A DNA stretch of 64,000 nucleotides, taken from Candidatus Bandiella numerosa. Its GTDB lineage: Bacteria > Pseudomonadota > Alphaproteobacteria > Rickettsiales > Midichloriaceae. The notes below the pieces were generated by a model. It did no database searches. It saw nothing but the letters and a program-made list of their open reading frames with translations, and was not told the DNA's origin. The stretch is taken from NCBI RefSeq assembly GCF_029981845.1, contig NZ_CP104164.1:682001-746000 (forward strand), read 5' to 3'. Position numbers and translations under genes: made by a program. Below are positions 38,432 to 47,605 of the stretch, in pieces (the stretch's first letter is position 1; each line of letters opens with the position of its first letter).

Positions 38432-39712
38432 ATGAAAATATTTATTACTGGAGCTAATGGTTTTATAGGAGCATATATAACATCTTCATTAATCAATGAT
38501 GGTCATGATATTATTTGTGCAGTTAGAGATACCGTAAGAGCAAAATCAATGTTTCCGTCTTCTAAAGTAGATTATTGTGATTTTAATACGGATGATAGCA
38601 AAGAAATATGGATTAACAGACTTAAGGGTGTAGATTTAGTAATAAATATTGTAGGGATTTTACAAACAAATAAAAAAGATAGTGCGAAAAAAATCCATGA
38701 GTTATCTACAATATCTCTTTTTGAGGCTTGTGTTGTGCAAAAAGTAAAAAAAATAATACATATTTCTGCTTTAGGAATTAACAAAACTGATACGGAATAT
38801 TCTAAAACTAAACTAGCTGCAGACAATTATTTGCAACATTTAGATATTGATTGGATAGTTCTACGGCCCTCATTAATTTATGCATCAAATAGTTTTGGTG
38901 GTACCTCCTTGCTTAGAGCATTGTCAATATTGCCAATCATACCATTTATTGGGGATGGGCTTCAAAAATTTCAACCTGTTCATATAACGGATTTAGTAAA
39001 GACAATTTCTTTTTTTATAAATAAAACAAGTCCAACAAAAGAAATTTTTGATATTATTGGACCAGAAACTTTAACTTTAAAAGATATATTAATTAAATTA
39101 CGTAGCTGGCTTAATTTTAAACCAACAAAAACAATATCTATACCAATGGTTATAATAAAGTTTCTTTGTAGATTGGGAGATCTGTTCAATGCTTCAACCA
39201 TAAACAGTACCGCTTTTAAGATGTTATGTACTGATAATATATCCAAATCAAATAGATATTTTAAATATACAAACATCAAGCCTAAAAAATTTGACGTTGC
39301 TCTTGAAATTTACCCATCATCTATTCAGTCAGTATGGCATGCTAAACTTTACTTATTGAAATCAATAACAAGGTATATATTAGCATTTTTTTGGTTATAT
39401 TCTGGTATTTTGCCTTTTTTTCAATATGAGCATACAATCACAATAATTAAACATATTTTTAGTAATAACACATTAGCTTCATTTATTTTTTATAGTTCAT
39501 GTTTCATGGACATACTTATTGGTATTGCACTTTTATTTAGATATAAAACATATGTTATATACTTAAGCCAAATCATTATAATAAGCTTATATACCTGCGT
39601 TTTAACAATTTATTTACCAACCCTTTGGCTTGATCCACTAGGTCCTTTAGTCAAAAACATTCCAATCATTTTCTTGCTATTAATTTTATTGTCAATAGAA
39701 CGTGATAAATGA
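38432..39712 (+). CDS. NAD(P)-binding SDR-type oxidoreductase fused to a DoxX-like membrane domain
   Basis: 426 residues. Residues 1-300 form an atypical short-chain dehydrogenase/epimerase fold with the dinucleotide motif GANGFIGAYI near 6-15 and VLRPSLIYA near 143-151; residues about 305-425 hold four membrane spans with the DoxX-like pattern (RYILAFFWLYSGILPFF). Such SDR-DoxX fusions are known in proteobacteria and are usually followed by a DUF2269 gene, as here, where the two overlap by 4 bp. The substrate is not known; a redox role in the membrane is inference. Confidence 0.8.
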   Translation: MKIFITGANGFIGAYITSSLINDGHDIICAVRDTVRAKSMFPSSKVDYCDFNTDDSKEIWINRLKGVDLVINIVGILQTNKKDSAKKIHELSTISLFEACVVQKVKKIIHISALGINKTDTEYSKTKLAADNYLQHLDIDWIVLRPSLIYASNSFGGTSLLRALSILPIIPFIGDGLQKFQPVHITDLVKTISFFINKTSPTKEIFDIIGPETLTLKDILIKLRSWLNFKPTKTISIPMVIIKFLCRLGDLFNASTINSTAFKMLCTDNISKSNRYFKYTNIKPKKFDVALEIYPSSIQSVWHAKLYLLKSITRYILAFFWLYSGILPFFQYEHTITIIKHIFSNNTLASFIFYSSCFMDILIGIALLFRYKTYVIYLSQIIIISLYTCVLTIYLPTLWLDPLGPLVKNIPIIFLLLILLSIERDK

Positions 39713-40185
39713 TTGATTGGTATCCTATTTTAAAATTAATTCATATAGTAAGTGCAACTATATTATTTGGCACAGGAATTGGAATTGCATTATTTTCTTT
39801 ATGGTCTCATTTATCAAATGATATTAGAATTATAGCATATACCTTTAAAAAAACTGTTATTGCTGATTTAATTTTTACAACCCCAGCAGTAATTATTCAA
39901 CCAATATCAGGACTCCTTCTTGTATATTATCAAGGCTACGATCTATTTGAAACCTGGTTGAGTATTGCTTATATACTCTATATTATTGCAGGTCTATGTT
40001 GGCTACCTGTGATTTGGCTACAAATACAAATAAGAAACATTGCTAATTTTACATTGAACAAAAAATTGCAAAAACTACCCGATCAATATTATAAATATTT
40101 TTATATATGGTTCATATTAGGATGGCCTGCATTTTTATCACTTATTGTGATATTTATACTTATGATATATAAACCTATCCTTTAG
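39709..40185 (+). CDS. DUF2269 family integral membrane protein
   Basis: 158 residues with four membrane spans. The LKLIHIVSATILFGTGIG start near 8-25 (His in the first span) and WLSIAYILYIIAGLCWLPVIW near 83-103 fit the DUF2269 family. It overlaps the upstream SDR-DoxX gene by 4 bp, so the two are translationally coupled and likely work as one membrane unit. The conserved histidine near the first span could suggest a cofactor site in the family, but this is inference. Confidence 0.82.
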   Translation: MIDWYPILKLIHIVSATILFGTGIGIALFSLWSHLSNDIRIIAYTFKKTVIADLIFTTPAVIIQPISGLLLVYYQGYDLFETWLSIAYILYIIAGLCWLPVIWLQIQIRNIANFTLNKKLQKLPDQYYKYFYIWFILGWPAFLSLIVIFILMIYKPIL

Positions 40186-40269
40186 ATTTAATTTATAAAT
40201 GAAAGGATAGGGGAAAATACTATGGGTTATATAAAAAAATGTTACTTAACTTTCACTCCATGTTTTTGA

Positions 40270-40278
40270 GGGGGGGGG
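40270..40278. repeat. Run of nine G residues
   Basis: A homopolymer of nine Gs in an otherwise very AT-rich intergenic stretch, 17 bp from the stop of the flavoprotein gene on the minus strand and between two convergent genes. No frame or promoter of a neighbour crosses it visibly. Confidence 0.9.
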
Positions 40279-40294
40279 CACTTCAACTGTTAAG

Positions 40295-41476
40295 TTAAAC
40301 ATTAAGCCCGGCGACATAGCCTGAAGACCATGCCCACTGAAAATTATAACCTCCTAACCAGCCGGTAACATCTACCACTTCGCCAATGAAAAATAAACCA
40401 GGCACTTTGCTTGCTTCCATGGTTTTAGATGATAATTCGTTGGTATCAACTCCACCGGCTGTCACTTCTGCTTTCATATATCCTTCCGTACCATCTATCT
40501 TAACTATAAAATTATGGAGAAAGAAGGCAATCTTTTCCAATGCAACTAATTTATAATCAACTATTCTTTTATCAAATGCATAAGTTAATGATAAGTTATC
40601 AACAAAACTTTTAGGCAGATGTTCTTTCAGAAAACTACTGAGCAAACTCTTGTTATTTTTATTGGTTATAAATAATTTTCTTATATCTATTTCAGGCAAT
40701 AAGTTAATAGTAATTTCTGCTTGTTTTGGTTGCTCCAAATATGATGAAATTTGCAAAATTGCTGGTCCGCTTAACCCTCTATGCGTAAATAAAATATTTT
40801 CTCTAAACTGAGTTTTTTTATTAGAAACTATACAAGGGATTGAAACTCCACTTAAATCTTTGAAAAATCCTAAATCTGATTCAGTAACAGTTAACGGTAC
40901 TAAAGCAGGGCGTGGAGTGATTATTTGCAGACCAAATTGTTTAGCTAGTTGATAACCAAAATTAGATGCACCAAGTTTTGGTATAGAAAGTCCGCCACTA
41001 GCAATGATTAGCGATTTGGCTTGAAACATTTCATGGCTGGTTTCTATGTAGAATTCATCATTTTTAGTGACTAGTGATATTGAAGTATTAAGCAATAAAG
41101 TAACATTATGCATCTTGCATTCTGCAACTAGCATATTGATAATCTGCATAGCTGAGCCATCGCAAAACAACTGCCCTAAAGTTTTTTCATGATAGGAAAT
41201 ATTATAACTTTCAATCAATTTTATAAAATCATATTGGGTATATCTAGCCAATGCAGAGATCATAAAGTAAGGGTTTTGTGAAAGATAATTTTTAGGACTA
41301 GCGTTTAGGTTGGTGAAATTACACCTGCCGCCACCGGAAATTCTAATTTTTTCACCAATCTTATTAGTGTGTTCGATAAGCAAAACTTTTCTGCCACGCT
41401 TTCCTGCGGTCAATGCAGCCATAAGCCCTGCAGCGCCAGCACCAACAACAATTACATCGTATTTAACCGTATTCAC
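40295..41476 (-). CDS. BaiN/HI0933-family NAD(P)/FAD-dependent flavoprotein
   Basis: 393-residue flavoprotein. FAD-binding GAGAAGLMAALTAG near 12-25, then KIRISGGGRCNFTN near 47-60 (a hallmark of this family), AEVTAGGV near 345-352 and the C-terminal GEVVDVTGWLGGYNFQWAWSSG near 367-388. The family is widespread and its physiological substrate is mostly unknown; one member is a bile-acid reductase. ATG start. It stands alone, convergent with the DUF2269 gene. Confidence 0.9.
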   Translation of the reverse strand: MNTVKYDVIVVGAGAAGLMAALTAGKRGRKVLLIEHTNKIGEKIRISGGGRCNFTNLNASPKNYLSQNPYFMISALARYTQYDFIKLIESYNISYHEKTLGQLFCDGSAMQIINMLVAECKMHNVTLLLNTSISLVTKNDEFYIETSHEMFQAKSLIIASGGLSIPKLGASNFGYQLAKQFGLQIITPRPALVPLTVTESDLGFFKDLSGVSIPCIVSNKKTQFRENILFTHRGLSGPAILQISSYLEQPKQAEITINLLPEIDIRKLFITNKNNKSLLSSFLKEHLPKSFVDNLSLTYAFDKRIVDYKLVALEKIAFFLHNFIVKIDGTEGYMKAEVTAGGVDTNELSSKTMEASKVPGLFFIGEVVDVTGWLGGYNFQWAWSSGYVAGLNV

Positions 41477-41812
41477 TTAAGTGTTTCTTAAAAAATATTT
41501 ATTTTAATGTATGGCGCGCAAAACTGTTTCACTCTCGTAAAGTTCGCAGCGACAAGAGTTGAAATTCTGCCATCATAAGCTACTTTATTTGTATAGTCAT
41601 TTTGAGCGCTTAAAAGCAATCATAATTAAGAGCTAAACTATAGCATTTTTCTAGTTAAATCATATGCAAAACTTAGGCTAAGAAGAAAAAAGAGCAAAAT
41701 AAAGGACAAAAATCATAGTGAGAAAATTTGTAAAGTACTAAATTCATGTTTGACTTAATCGTAAATATCATTACAATCTCGGCTCACAAATATAATAATA
41801 GGGGATTTAGTC
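41477..41812. other. Intergenic region with divergent promoters
   Basis: 336 bp between the flavoprotein gene (minus) and the SET-domain gene (plus). Holds a good promoter match for the latter, listed separately. I see no RNA gene. Confidence 0.4.
41750..41777 (+). promoter_or_regulatory. Putative sigma70 promoter of the SET-domain gene
   Basis: TTGACT (41750-41755) and TACAAT (41772-41777) with a 16 bp spacer, 35 bp before the ATG. AGGGGAT 7 bp before the ATG supplies a strong ribosome site. The gene thus looks actively expressed as a single-gene unit. Confidence 0.5.
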
Positions 41813-42544
41813 ATGAAAAAAACAACACATTTTGAGAAATCAGTAAAGCCATTCTATCATAATTCAGAAGAATGCTACATTGTATATTCTCCAGGTCAAA
41901 TATTATCTTCAAAATCAAAATTTTCCGTATTAACAACTAAAAAAGTAAAACATGATTTCGGATTTGAACTTTTATGTGATGACCTTGCAAAATCTGTTAA
42001 GGAAGCAGAGAATTTTCGATTTAAACAAAAAATTACACACGATTTTCCAGTTAGCTTATCAAAAGAAGGAGTGAAATCTTACGGAATAGAAACAAATACT
42101 AAAAACTTATTTATTTTACATAAAATTTCTTCAAAAATAGGTTTTACTATATCAACCTATTCTGCTCTAAAAAAAGGGATGATTATAGCAGAGTACGTAG
42201 GGGAAAGGAAAGATTCTAATACTAAGATCATTGACAGTTCTTATGTATATTTGCCCTATGATGGCACAAAAATAGATGCAAAAGATTATGGTAATATGGC
42301 TAGATTTTTTCATCATTGCCCTAGTGATCATACTGATAAGCAAGTTATGACTGCTAATCTAGCGACGATTGGATGGGATGTTTCAGAAACACTAAAAAAG
42401 GTATTTTTTATAACTATAAGGGATATTAAAGCATTCGAACCTCTTTGCTTTGATTATAATGATAAATATGCTTTTGCTCATGAAGTAGAATTATTAAATG
42501 CTGAGACTTATCTACCTATCACAGAGTTTAAAGAAGATCTTTAA
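41813..42544 (+). CDS. SET-domain protein (putative protein lysine methyltransferase)
   Basis: 243 residues. An N-terminal part of about 100 residues is unrecognised; residues about 103-225 follow the SET fold: GFTISTYSALKKGMIIAEYVGE (the GxG/EYxGE opening), then IDAKDYGNMARFFHH, at the place of the SAM-binding NxxRFxNHxC signature, and IKAFEPLCFDYND at the place of GEEL(T/F)xDY. SAM-dependent lysine methylation is the expected reaction. The HSC of the canonical motif reads HHCP here. No signal peptide. SET proteins in intracellular bacteria often act on host chromatin or on their own proteins; export by the VirB system is possible but not shown. Confidence 0.78.
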   Translation: MKKTTHFEKSVKPFYHNSEECYIVYSPGQILSSKSKFSVLTTKKVKHDFGFELLCDDLAKSVKEAENFRFKQKITHDFPVSLSKEGVKSYGIETNTKNLFILHKISSKIGFTISTYSALKKGMIIAEYVGERKDSNTKIIDSSYVYLPYDGTKIDAKDYGNMARFFHHCPSDHTDKQVMTANLATIGWDVSETLKKVFFITIRDIKAFEPLCFDYNDKYAFAHEVELLNAETYLPITEFKEDL

Positions 42545-42626
42545 AAAAGTATGAGACTTGAGATGTTTAATTCCAAATGTGGGTTATCCTTTTTGGTGAG
42601 AATAAGTAGTACACTTTACATGAAAA

Positions 42627-42654
42627 TTGACATCATGCAAAACTAAGTTAGCAT
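42627..42654 (+). promoter_or_regulatory. Putative promoter of the NTF2-like gene
   Basis: TTGACA (42627-42632) followed after 16 bp by TAGCAT (42649-42654), 38 bp before the ATG of the next gene. Visual match only. Confidence 0.4.
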
Positions 42655-42691
42655 AAATAGTACGGAACACAGTTTTGAGTGGAGTTTGACT

Positions 42692-43138
42692 ATGAATCTA
42701 ACAAAAGAATATGTACAAGGCATCTTTAGTCTTTTAGATAAAGGCCAAAATAAAGAGTTTTTTAAAAATGTTGCAGAAGATGTGAAGTGGAAAGTGATGG
42801 GTACACATCCATTAGCTGGTGTATATACTAGTAAAGCTGCATTTCTTGCAGCTACTTTTGAAAAACTAGCAAAAGTGTTAGAAGGAGGTGTTGTTTTAAA
42901 AGTTGATAACATATTAATAAGTGGGCCATTTGCTATTGTTGAAATGCACGCACTAGCACATATCAAGGATGGTGGAGACTTCAATAATACCTATTGCTGG
43001 ATTACTAAATTTGAAAAAGGTGTAATTATAGAAGTTAGAGCATACGTAGATTCTGCTCTAGTTGCTAAAGCAATGAGCTACCAATCTAATGATAAAACAC
43101 CTTCAAAACAAGTGATGAAAGCCGTCCAGAGTGGATGA
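42692..43138 (+). CDS. NTF2-like (SnoaL/ketosteroid-isomerase-type) protein
   Basis: 148 residues of a single alpha+beta cone fold: helix (YVQGIFSLLDKGQ near 7-19), then WKVMGTHPLAGVYTSKAAFLA (34-54) and the final strands IVEMHALAHIK and YCWITKFEKGVIIEVRAYVDSAL (up to about 133). The pattern matches nuclear transport factor 2-like proteins, which include small isomerases and stand-alone binding proteins. ATG 42692 has GTGGAG 7 bp upstream; the TTG two codons earlier is less likely. Substrate unknown. Stands alone between the SET gene and the convergent ribosomal-protein genes. Confidence 0.75.
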   Translation: MNLTKEYVQGIFSLLDKGQNKEFFKNVAEDVKWKVMGTHPLAGVYTSKAAFLAATFEKLAKVLEGGVVLKVDNILISGPFAIVEMHALAHIKDGGDFNNTYCWITKFEKGVIIEVRAYVDSALVAKAMSYQSNDKTPSKQVMKAVQSG

Positions 43139-43465
43139 AGGTAGGTAGGTGGTCTTAATTGATTAGACAGTTTTCGAAATAAAGGATGAATTTCATAGCT
43201 AAATTAAGCTAGAAATCGTTAAGTTATGAAAATTATTAAAAATGAGGACGTTTTTTTAAATTATAAATCGATTCAGAAGATTGTTTGTATTCTCATTTAA
43301 AGGCGCTCATAAAAAAGGAATCATATCTATTAATGATTGCACTTTTGCCTTTAAGCAATTTAAAATTTTATGCTGAAAATTTAAGTATAATTTAGTAACA
43401 AAAATAAATTAATTGACATAAAGAAAATTACTGATCCAATACCTAATGCTTAAATCTAGTCAAAA
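43139..43465. other. Gap with no supported gene
   Basis: 327 bp between the convergent NTF2-like and rplS genes. It opens with the tetranucleotide repeat AGGTAGGTAGGT at 43139. I translated it both ways and found no family resemblance, RNA gene or strong terminator. Confidence 0.4.
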
Positions 43466-43861
43466 CTACACAGGTTGTTTTTTTGCAGATTTTATGTGCG
43501 ATAAGTCTCTTTTTTCTTTAATTCTAGCTACTTTACCAACTAATTCTCTCATATAATATAATTTCGCTCTTCTAACCTTACCTCTTCTCAACAACTCAAT
43601 TTTAGTTACTAAAGGAGAGTAAAGAGGGAATGTTTTTTCGAAACACATGCCACAGCTAATTTTTTTAACTTTGAATGTTGAACCTAATTTGCTATTTGTT
43701 CTAGCAATACATACTCCTTCGAATATCTGGATTCTTTCGTTACTTTCATCAACAATTTTGTTATGAACTTTTACTACATCTCCAGGTCTGAAATCTGGTA
43801 TATCCTTAATTTTCATAAGCGAAGATATTTGCTTTTCTATGTACTTTTCAGCTAAGTTCAT
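43466..43861 (-). CDS. rplS: 50S ribosomal protein L19
   Basis: Large-subunit protein near the subunit interface. 131 residues with the L19 core: PDFRPGDVVKVHNKI near 21-35, IQIFEGVCIA near 43-52, FKVKKISCGMCFEKTFPLYSP near 63-83, and the basic RRGKVRRAKLYYMRELVGK. A typical length. Overlaps trmD by 4 bp; both are expressed from the rpsP side. Confidence 0.97.
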   Translation of the reverse strand: MNLAEKYIEKQISSLMKIKDIPDFRPGDVVKVHNKIVDESNERIQIFEGVCIARTNSKLGSTFKVKKISCGMCFEKTFPLYSPLVTKIELLRRGKVRRAKLYYMRELVGKVARIKEKRDLSHIKSAKKQPV

Positions 43862-44571
43862 TTTTCAACTCCATTTAAATATTTTGTCCACAAATCAGGT
43901 CTCCTATTTTTTGTAATTTCCTTGGCCTGATTCAGTCTCCATTCAAAAATTTTTTTATGATTTCCCGAAACCAAAATTTCAGGCACTTTATTAGACTTCC
44001 ACACTAAAGGTTTTGTGTAATGCGGATATTCTAAAAGGTATTCATAACGACCTTCTCCGAAGCTTTCATCTTGCAGAGAATCCTCATTACTAACATATCC
44101 TGGTACGTATCTTAAGCAACAATCAATAAAAGCAAAGGAGGCTATATCTCCAGAAGATAAAACGTAGTCACCTACGCTAACTTCTTGTATCTTATACTCC
44201 TTTATAACTCTTTCGTCAATACCCTCAAAGCGACCACATAAAATATTTATACCTTTATCAGATTTTACTATTGATTTTGCCATATTTTGGTTCAGTAGAT
44301 TTCCTTTTGGGGATAGATATATTATTGGGAAGCTGTTTGGTATAAAAAATTTTTCAATAGCCACACCAAGCACATCAGCTCTTAAAAGCATACCACCACC
44401 ACCTCCAAATGGGGTGCTATCTACTGTCTTATGTTTGCTTGTTGCAAAATCTCTAATATTTTTTGTGTTCAACTCCCAAAATTTCGCATCCATAGCCTTG
44501 CCAGAAGTGGAAAATTTCAGTGGACCTGGATATATTTCAGGAAATAATGTTAATATGTTAACTTGCCACAT
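43858..44571 (-). CDS. trmD: tRNA (guanine-37-N1)-methyltransferase
   Basis: Methylates G37 next to the anticodon to prevent frameshifting. 237 residues, SPOUT fold: LTLFPEIYPG near 7-16, the KTVDSTPFGGGGGML substrate loop near 48-62, and the trefoil-knot SAM site with LCGRFEGIDERV near 111-122, SVGDYVLSSGDIA near 132-144 and the DESFGEGR loop. All intact. Between rplS and rpsP with no rimM gene present. Confidence 0.96.
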   Translation of the reverse strand: MWQVNILTLFPEIYPGPLKFSTSGKAMDAKFWELNTKNIRDFATSKHKTVDSTPFGGGGGMLLRADVLGVAIEKFFIPNSFPIIYLSPKGNLLNQNMAKSIVKSDKGINILCGRFEGIDERVIKEYKIQEVSVGDYVLSSGDIASFAFIDCCLRYVPGYVSNEDSLQDESFGEGRYEYLLEYPHYTKPLVWKSNKVPEILVSGNHKKIFEWRLNQAKEITKNRRPDLWTKYLNGVEK

Positions 44572-44619
44572 TACATTAACGTTGATTTAGTAAAAGAAAT
44601 GTATACGTGCCGATAAGTA

Positions 44620-44991
44620 CTAATTATTCTCAGTACTTGCTACTTCTTTATTTTCCTGGGTTTCAATAGTTTTTACAGATTTAGTATCAGCAATTTCTGT
44701 TTGAGCTACAGGTTTTTTTATAATTCTTTTAACACTGGCTTTGATCAGTTTTGCTTTTTCAAGAAATTTCTCAACTCTTTCAGTAGGCTGTGCTCCAACC
44801 GACATCCAATATTTAATTCTATCCTGAATTAGGATTACCCTGTTTTCGTCATCTTTAGGTAGCATTGGATTATAAGTGCCAACCTTCTCTAAAAATTTAC
44901 CATCTCTTGGTGCGTCAGCATTAGCCACTACTAACTTATAGTAAGGTCTCTTTTTTGCTCCAGCTCGTGCTAACCTAATTTTTACTGCCAT
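44620..44991 (-). CDS. rpsP: 30S ribosomal protein S16
   Basis: Small-subunit assembly protein. 123 residues: the S16 domain fills about 1-80 (VKIRLARAGAKKRPYYKLVVA near 3-23; VGTYNPMLPKD), followed by a 40-residue charged tail such as is common in alphaproteobacteria. First gene of the rpsP-trmD-rplS unit. A good promoter and a palindrome lie upstream. Confidence 0.97.
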   Translation of the reverse strand: MAVKIRLARAGAKKRPYYKLVVANADAPRDGKFLEKVGTYNPMLPKDDENRVILIQDRIKYWMSVGAQPTERVEKFLEKAKLIKASVKRIIKKPVAQTEIADTKSVKTIETQENKEVASTENN

Positions 44992-45020
44992 AAATAGTTA
45001 AAATAATTACATCAATACAG

Positions 45021-45052
45021 TTGTGTATACACAAAAAAAGCTTTTATGTAAA
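45021..45052 (-). promoter_or_regulatory. Putative rpsP promoter with palindrome over the -10
   Basis: On the minus strand TTTACA (45047-45052) and TATACA (45024-45029) are 17 bp apart. The -10 is embedded in the perfect 14 bp palindrome TTGTGTATACACAA (45021-45034), which could be an operator or just a self-complementary promoter. Confidence 0.45.
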
Positions 45053-45070
45053 GATAAGAAGAATGATTGA

Positions 45071-47080
45071 TTAAAAAACTTTTGTCCAAGGCTTTTTGAT
45101 TAGATTATCCTTATCTGTTATTACCTTAAAATTTTTATCTTTATTAAATATTAAATATGAACCGTTTATTCCCAAATCCACCTTGTTTATGGTGAATTTA
45201 GCATTTTTACATGACAAATTAATATCCGTTAGATTAAGAAATATTTTTATATCATTTGCATTATTGCAAATATTAAGTGCATCTTTATAGTGTTCGTTAC
45301 CTGTTAGGATGAATAAATTATGTTCGGGTATATAACAATGTGCTTTATCACAAACTCTATCAAGATAATGTTTATTGCTGGGCTTAATGTTAAGCTCTTT
45401 TTGCCATATTTTTTTTGAGTACCTTTCTCTTGATCCTTTAATCAATTGAAGTCTATTATCATTCAAATCTTTAACGGCTATCAATTTACCAGTTTGACTT
45501 ATTGCAATGTCTGGTAATTCAAAATTAATGGTAGCAACAAATGCAAAGGTAATAAATAGAATGCCTATATACTTAAGTTTTGCTTTAAAAATCATTAAGC
45601 ATAAGCAACCAACAACAAATAAAAATAAACTTATGCTATCAACTTTGTATATATTTAGAACAGCTCCGGGAAGTGAGGCAATTTTATCTGAAATATATAG
45701 CAGTATTTTAATGCCAATTTCCATAGGGTAAAATGCTAAGAATTCTAATTTCAAAGGAATTAATGCTATAGCAAGTATACCAAAAGGCATTATAATAAAT
45801 TCGGCTATGGGTATTGCGAATAGATTTGTTAATAAGCTATAGGTGGAAAAATTTTTAAAGTGATAAATTATGAAGATGCTTGTTGCCAATGTTGCAAATA
45901 CGCTTGCTAGCATGATTGAAAAAAAATAACCAAAAATTTTTACTATTTTGGGGGTGGTGGAATTAAAGTAAAATAAAGATAATTTCTTTAAGAATTTAAA
46001 TCCGTAAATTAGTGATAAACAGGCAGAAAAAGACATTTGTAAGCTTGCACTTAAAAGAGCTTCGGGACTGATTAATAATATTGCAATTGCCGCAAATACT
46101 ACAGTCCTTATTGAATTTGTTTCTCTATCAATTACAATGCCAATTAAAAACAGAGTAGTCATTGTGAATGCTCTTTGAGCAGAAATAGGGGCGTTTGCAA
46201 TAAGTAAATAAAGGTAAGAAAAAAAGATTGTAATTATTGCAGATATCTTTTTGTTATTAATTTTAATTAAAGGATTGTAAATTTTGGAAAATATTATATT
46301 ACTTGCAAAAAAGATTATACTAGCAACAAGTGCAACGTGCATTCCAGAAATAGCAAGTAAATGAGCAATTCCAGAAATTCGTATATTATCGTATGTATTT
46401 GTATCTATTCTTTTTGTGTTGCCAAGAAATAATGCAGTGGCAATAGATGCATTTCTTACTTCCATGTTTTCGTAAAAGCATTTTGAGATCACTTCTTTTA
46501 ATTTCCCGATTGTTGTAAATTTGCTGATATCTGATCTTTGGATGATTTTTATATTGCCCATAGCATAGCCTATTGCACTAATATCATTGAAAAAAGCATA
46601 TCTTGCATAGTCAAAACTTCCTGGAAGAACTGGAGTTGGTGGTGGCATTAAATTTACATTGGCAATAATTTTATCCTTATTTCTGATAGCATCAAGTTTG
46701 GTTCTAACTACTATTTTTATTTTTTTTATATTGTAATTATCTGTAATATCTAAAAACTTAACGTGGTTTAATAATAGTTTCTTTTCATTTCCTCGAATTT
46801 CAATTTCTTCAACTTCAGCTACTATCCTACTTTGAATTGCATGATCTAGATTTGAAGTTGTTATATTTTGTACTCTAAATACAGTCGCTCCATAACCAAG
46901 TAAAATAAATGTAATAACTAAAAATGTTAGTTGTACATATTTAAAATTTGATAAAAAGAAGATTGTGCATATTAATGGTATCGAACATGATGCCATTAAA
47001 AATAATATTAGTTTGAAGTTTAATTGAAAATCGGTGTTAAAATAGACCAATATCCCTAACGATAAACATACTGGTATCAA
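45071..47080 (-). CDS. comEC: ComEC/Rec2-family DNA-uptake membrane protein
   Basis: Inner-membrane channel protein for single-strand DNA entry in competent bacteria. 669 residues: an N-terminal soluble OB-like region (about 60-170), then the Competence domain of about seven to nine spans, opening with IAHLLAISGMHVALVA near 229-244 and ANAPISAQRAFTM near 293-305. The C-terminus (about 540-669) aligns in place with the metallo-lactamase-like part of long ComEC, but no HxHxDH is visible, as in short alphaproteobacterial forms. A TTG start is the first available; the frame is open for 18 more codons upstream and the true N-terminus may lie there. Confidence 0.88.
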   Translation of the reverse strand: MIPVCLSLGILVYFNTDFQLNFKLILFLMASCSIPLICTIFFLSNFKYVQLTFLVITFILLGYGATVFRVQNITTSNLDHAIQSRIVAEVEEIEIRGNEKKLLLNHVKFLDITDNYNIKKIKIVVRTKLDAIRNKDKIIANVNLMPPPTPVLPGSFDYARYAFFNDISAIGYAMGNIKIIQRSDISKFTTIGKLKEVISKCFYENMEVRNASIATALFLGNTKRIDTNTYDNIRISGIAHLLAISGMHVALVASIIFFASNIIFSKIYNPLIKINNKKISAIITIFFSYLYLLIANAPISAQRAFTMTTLFLIGIVIDRETNSIRTVVFAAIAILLISPEALLSASLQMSFSACLSLIYGFKFLKKLSLFYFNSTTPKIVKIFGYFFSIMLASVFATLATSIFIIYHFKNFSTYSLLTNLFAIPIAEFIIMPFGILAIALIPLKLEFLAFYPMEIGIKILLYISDKIASLPGAVLNIYKVDSISLFLFVVGCLCLMIFKAKLKYIGILFITFAFVATINFELPDIAISQTGKLIAVKDLNDNRLQLIKGSRERYSKKIWQKELNIKPSNKHYLDRVCDKAHCYIPEHNLFILTGNEHYKDALNICNNANDIKIFLNLTDINLSCKNAKFTINKVDLGINGSYLIFNKDKNFKVITDKDNLIKKPWTKVF

Positions 47081-47371
47081 TCCGAATACGTGAACTTTAT
47101 CACTAAAAATTTTATACCTAACAAACCATACAACTCATTATGGAAATATAACGATAAAATTTTAAAATGCTAGTATAAAAAAATCGCTACGACACTGTAA
47201 AACAAGAACTTATTATTTTTGTTGTGTTATTTTGTAGTTTTATTCACCATGAAAATTATTTTGATATTTTTTCCAAATGATTTCGTAATTATCACTTGTT
47301 TCTATCTATTTATATTAATCAATTCGCTTGTAATTGTAAGTTATTATTTTGCAACAATACCTACAGATTTT

Positions 47372-47575
47372 TTATATCATTTTATAAGGAACAGGTCTAC
47401 CGGCATCATCTTTAACCAATTTGCCATCTTCAAACTTTGCAGCCATATAATTTCCATGCCCTAATCTTTCGCCTTTGTACAATATTGGTCGAACAACTTT
47501 ACCGTCTAATTGCTTTAATTCAGCTCCTTTACCTCTGTTGCTGATGTTATTTTTTGAACCTTTTTTTACAGCCAT
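47372..47575 (-). CDS. Small basic protein of unknown function
   Basis: 67 residues, Lys/Gly-rich: starts MAVKKGSKNNISNRGKG and ends in VPYKMI. No membrane span, signal or recognised domain; the frame, the AGG ribosome site 7 bp before the ATG and the strong promoter upstream support a real gene. I do not recognise the family. It lies downstream of the MFS-hydrolase gene on the same strand but has its own promoter. Confidence 0.6.
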   Translation of the reverse strand: MAVKKGSKNNISNRGKGAELKQLDGKVVRPILYKGERLGHGNYMAAKFEDGKLVKDDAGRPVPYKMI

Positions 47576-47605
47576 AGTGAAACCTATTTTTATAACTTTT
47601 TAGTG

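Noticed and set aside
40238..40270. Tiny frame ending at the G-run
   Set aside because: About 15 codons, no ribosome site, no resemblance to anything.
43139..43465. Possible insertion-sequence remnant
   Set aside because: All six frames carry stops and show no transposase motif, and no terminal inverted repeats could be paired.
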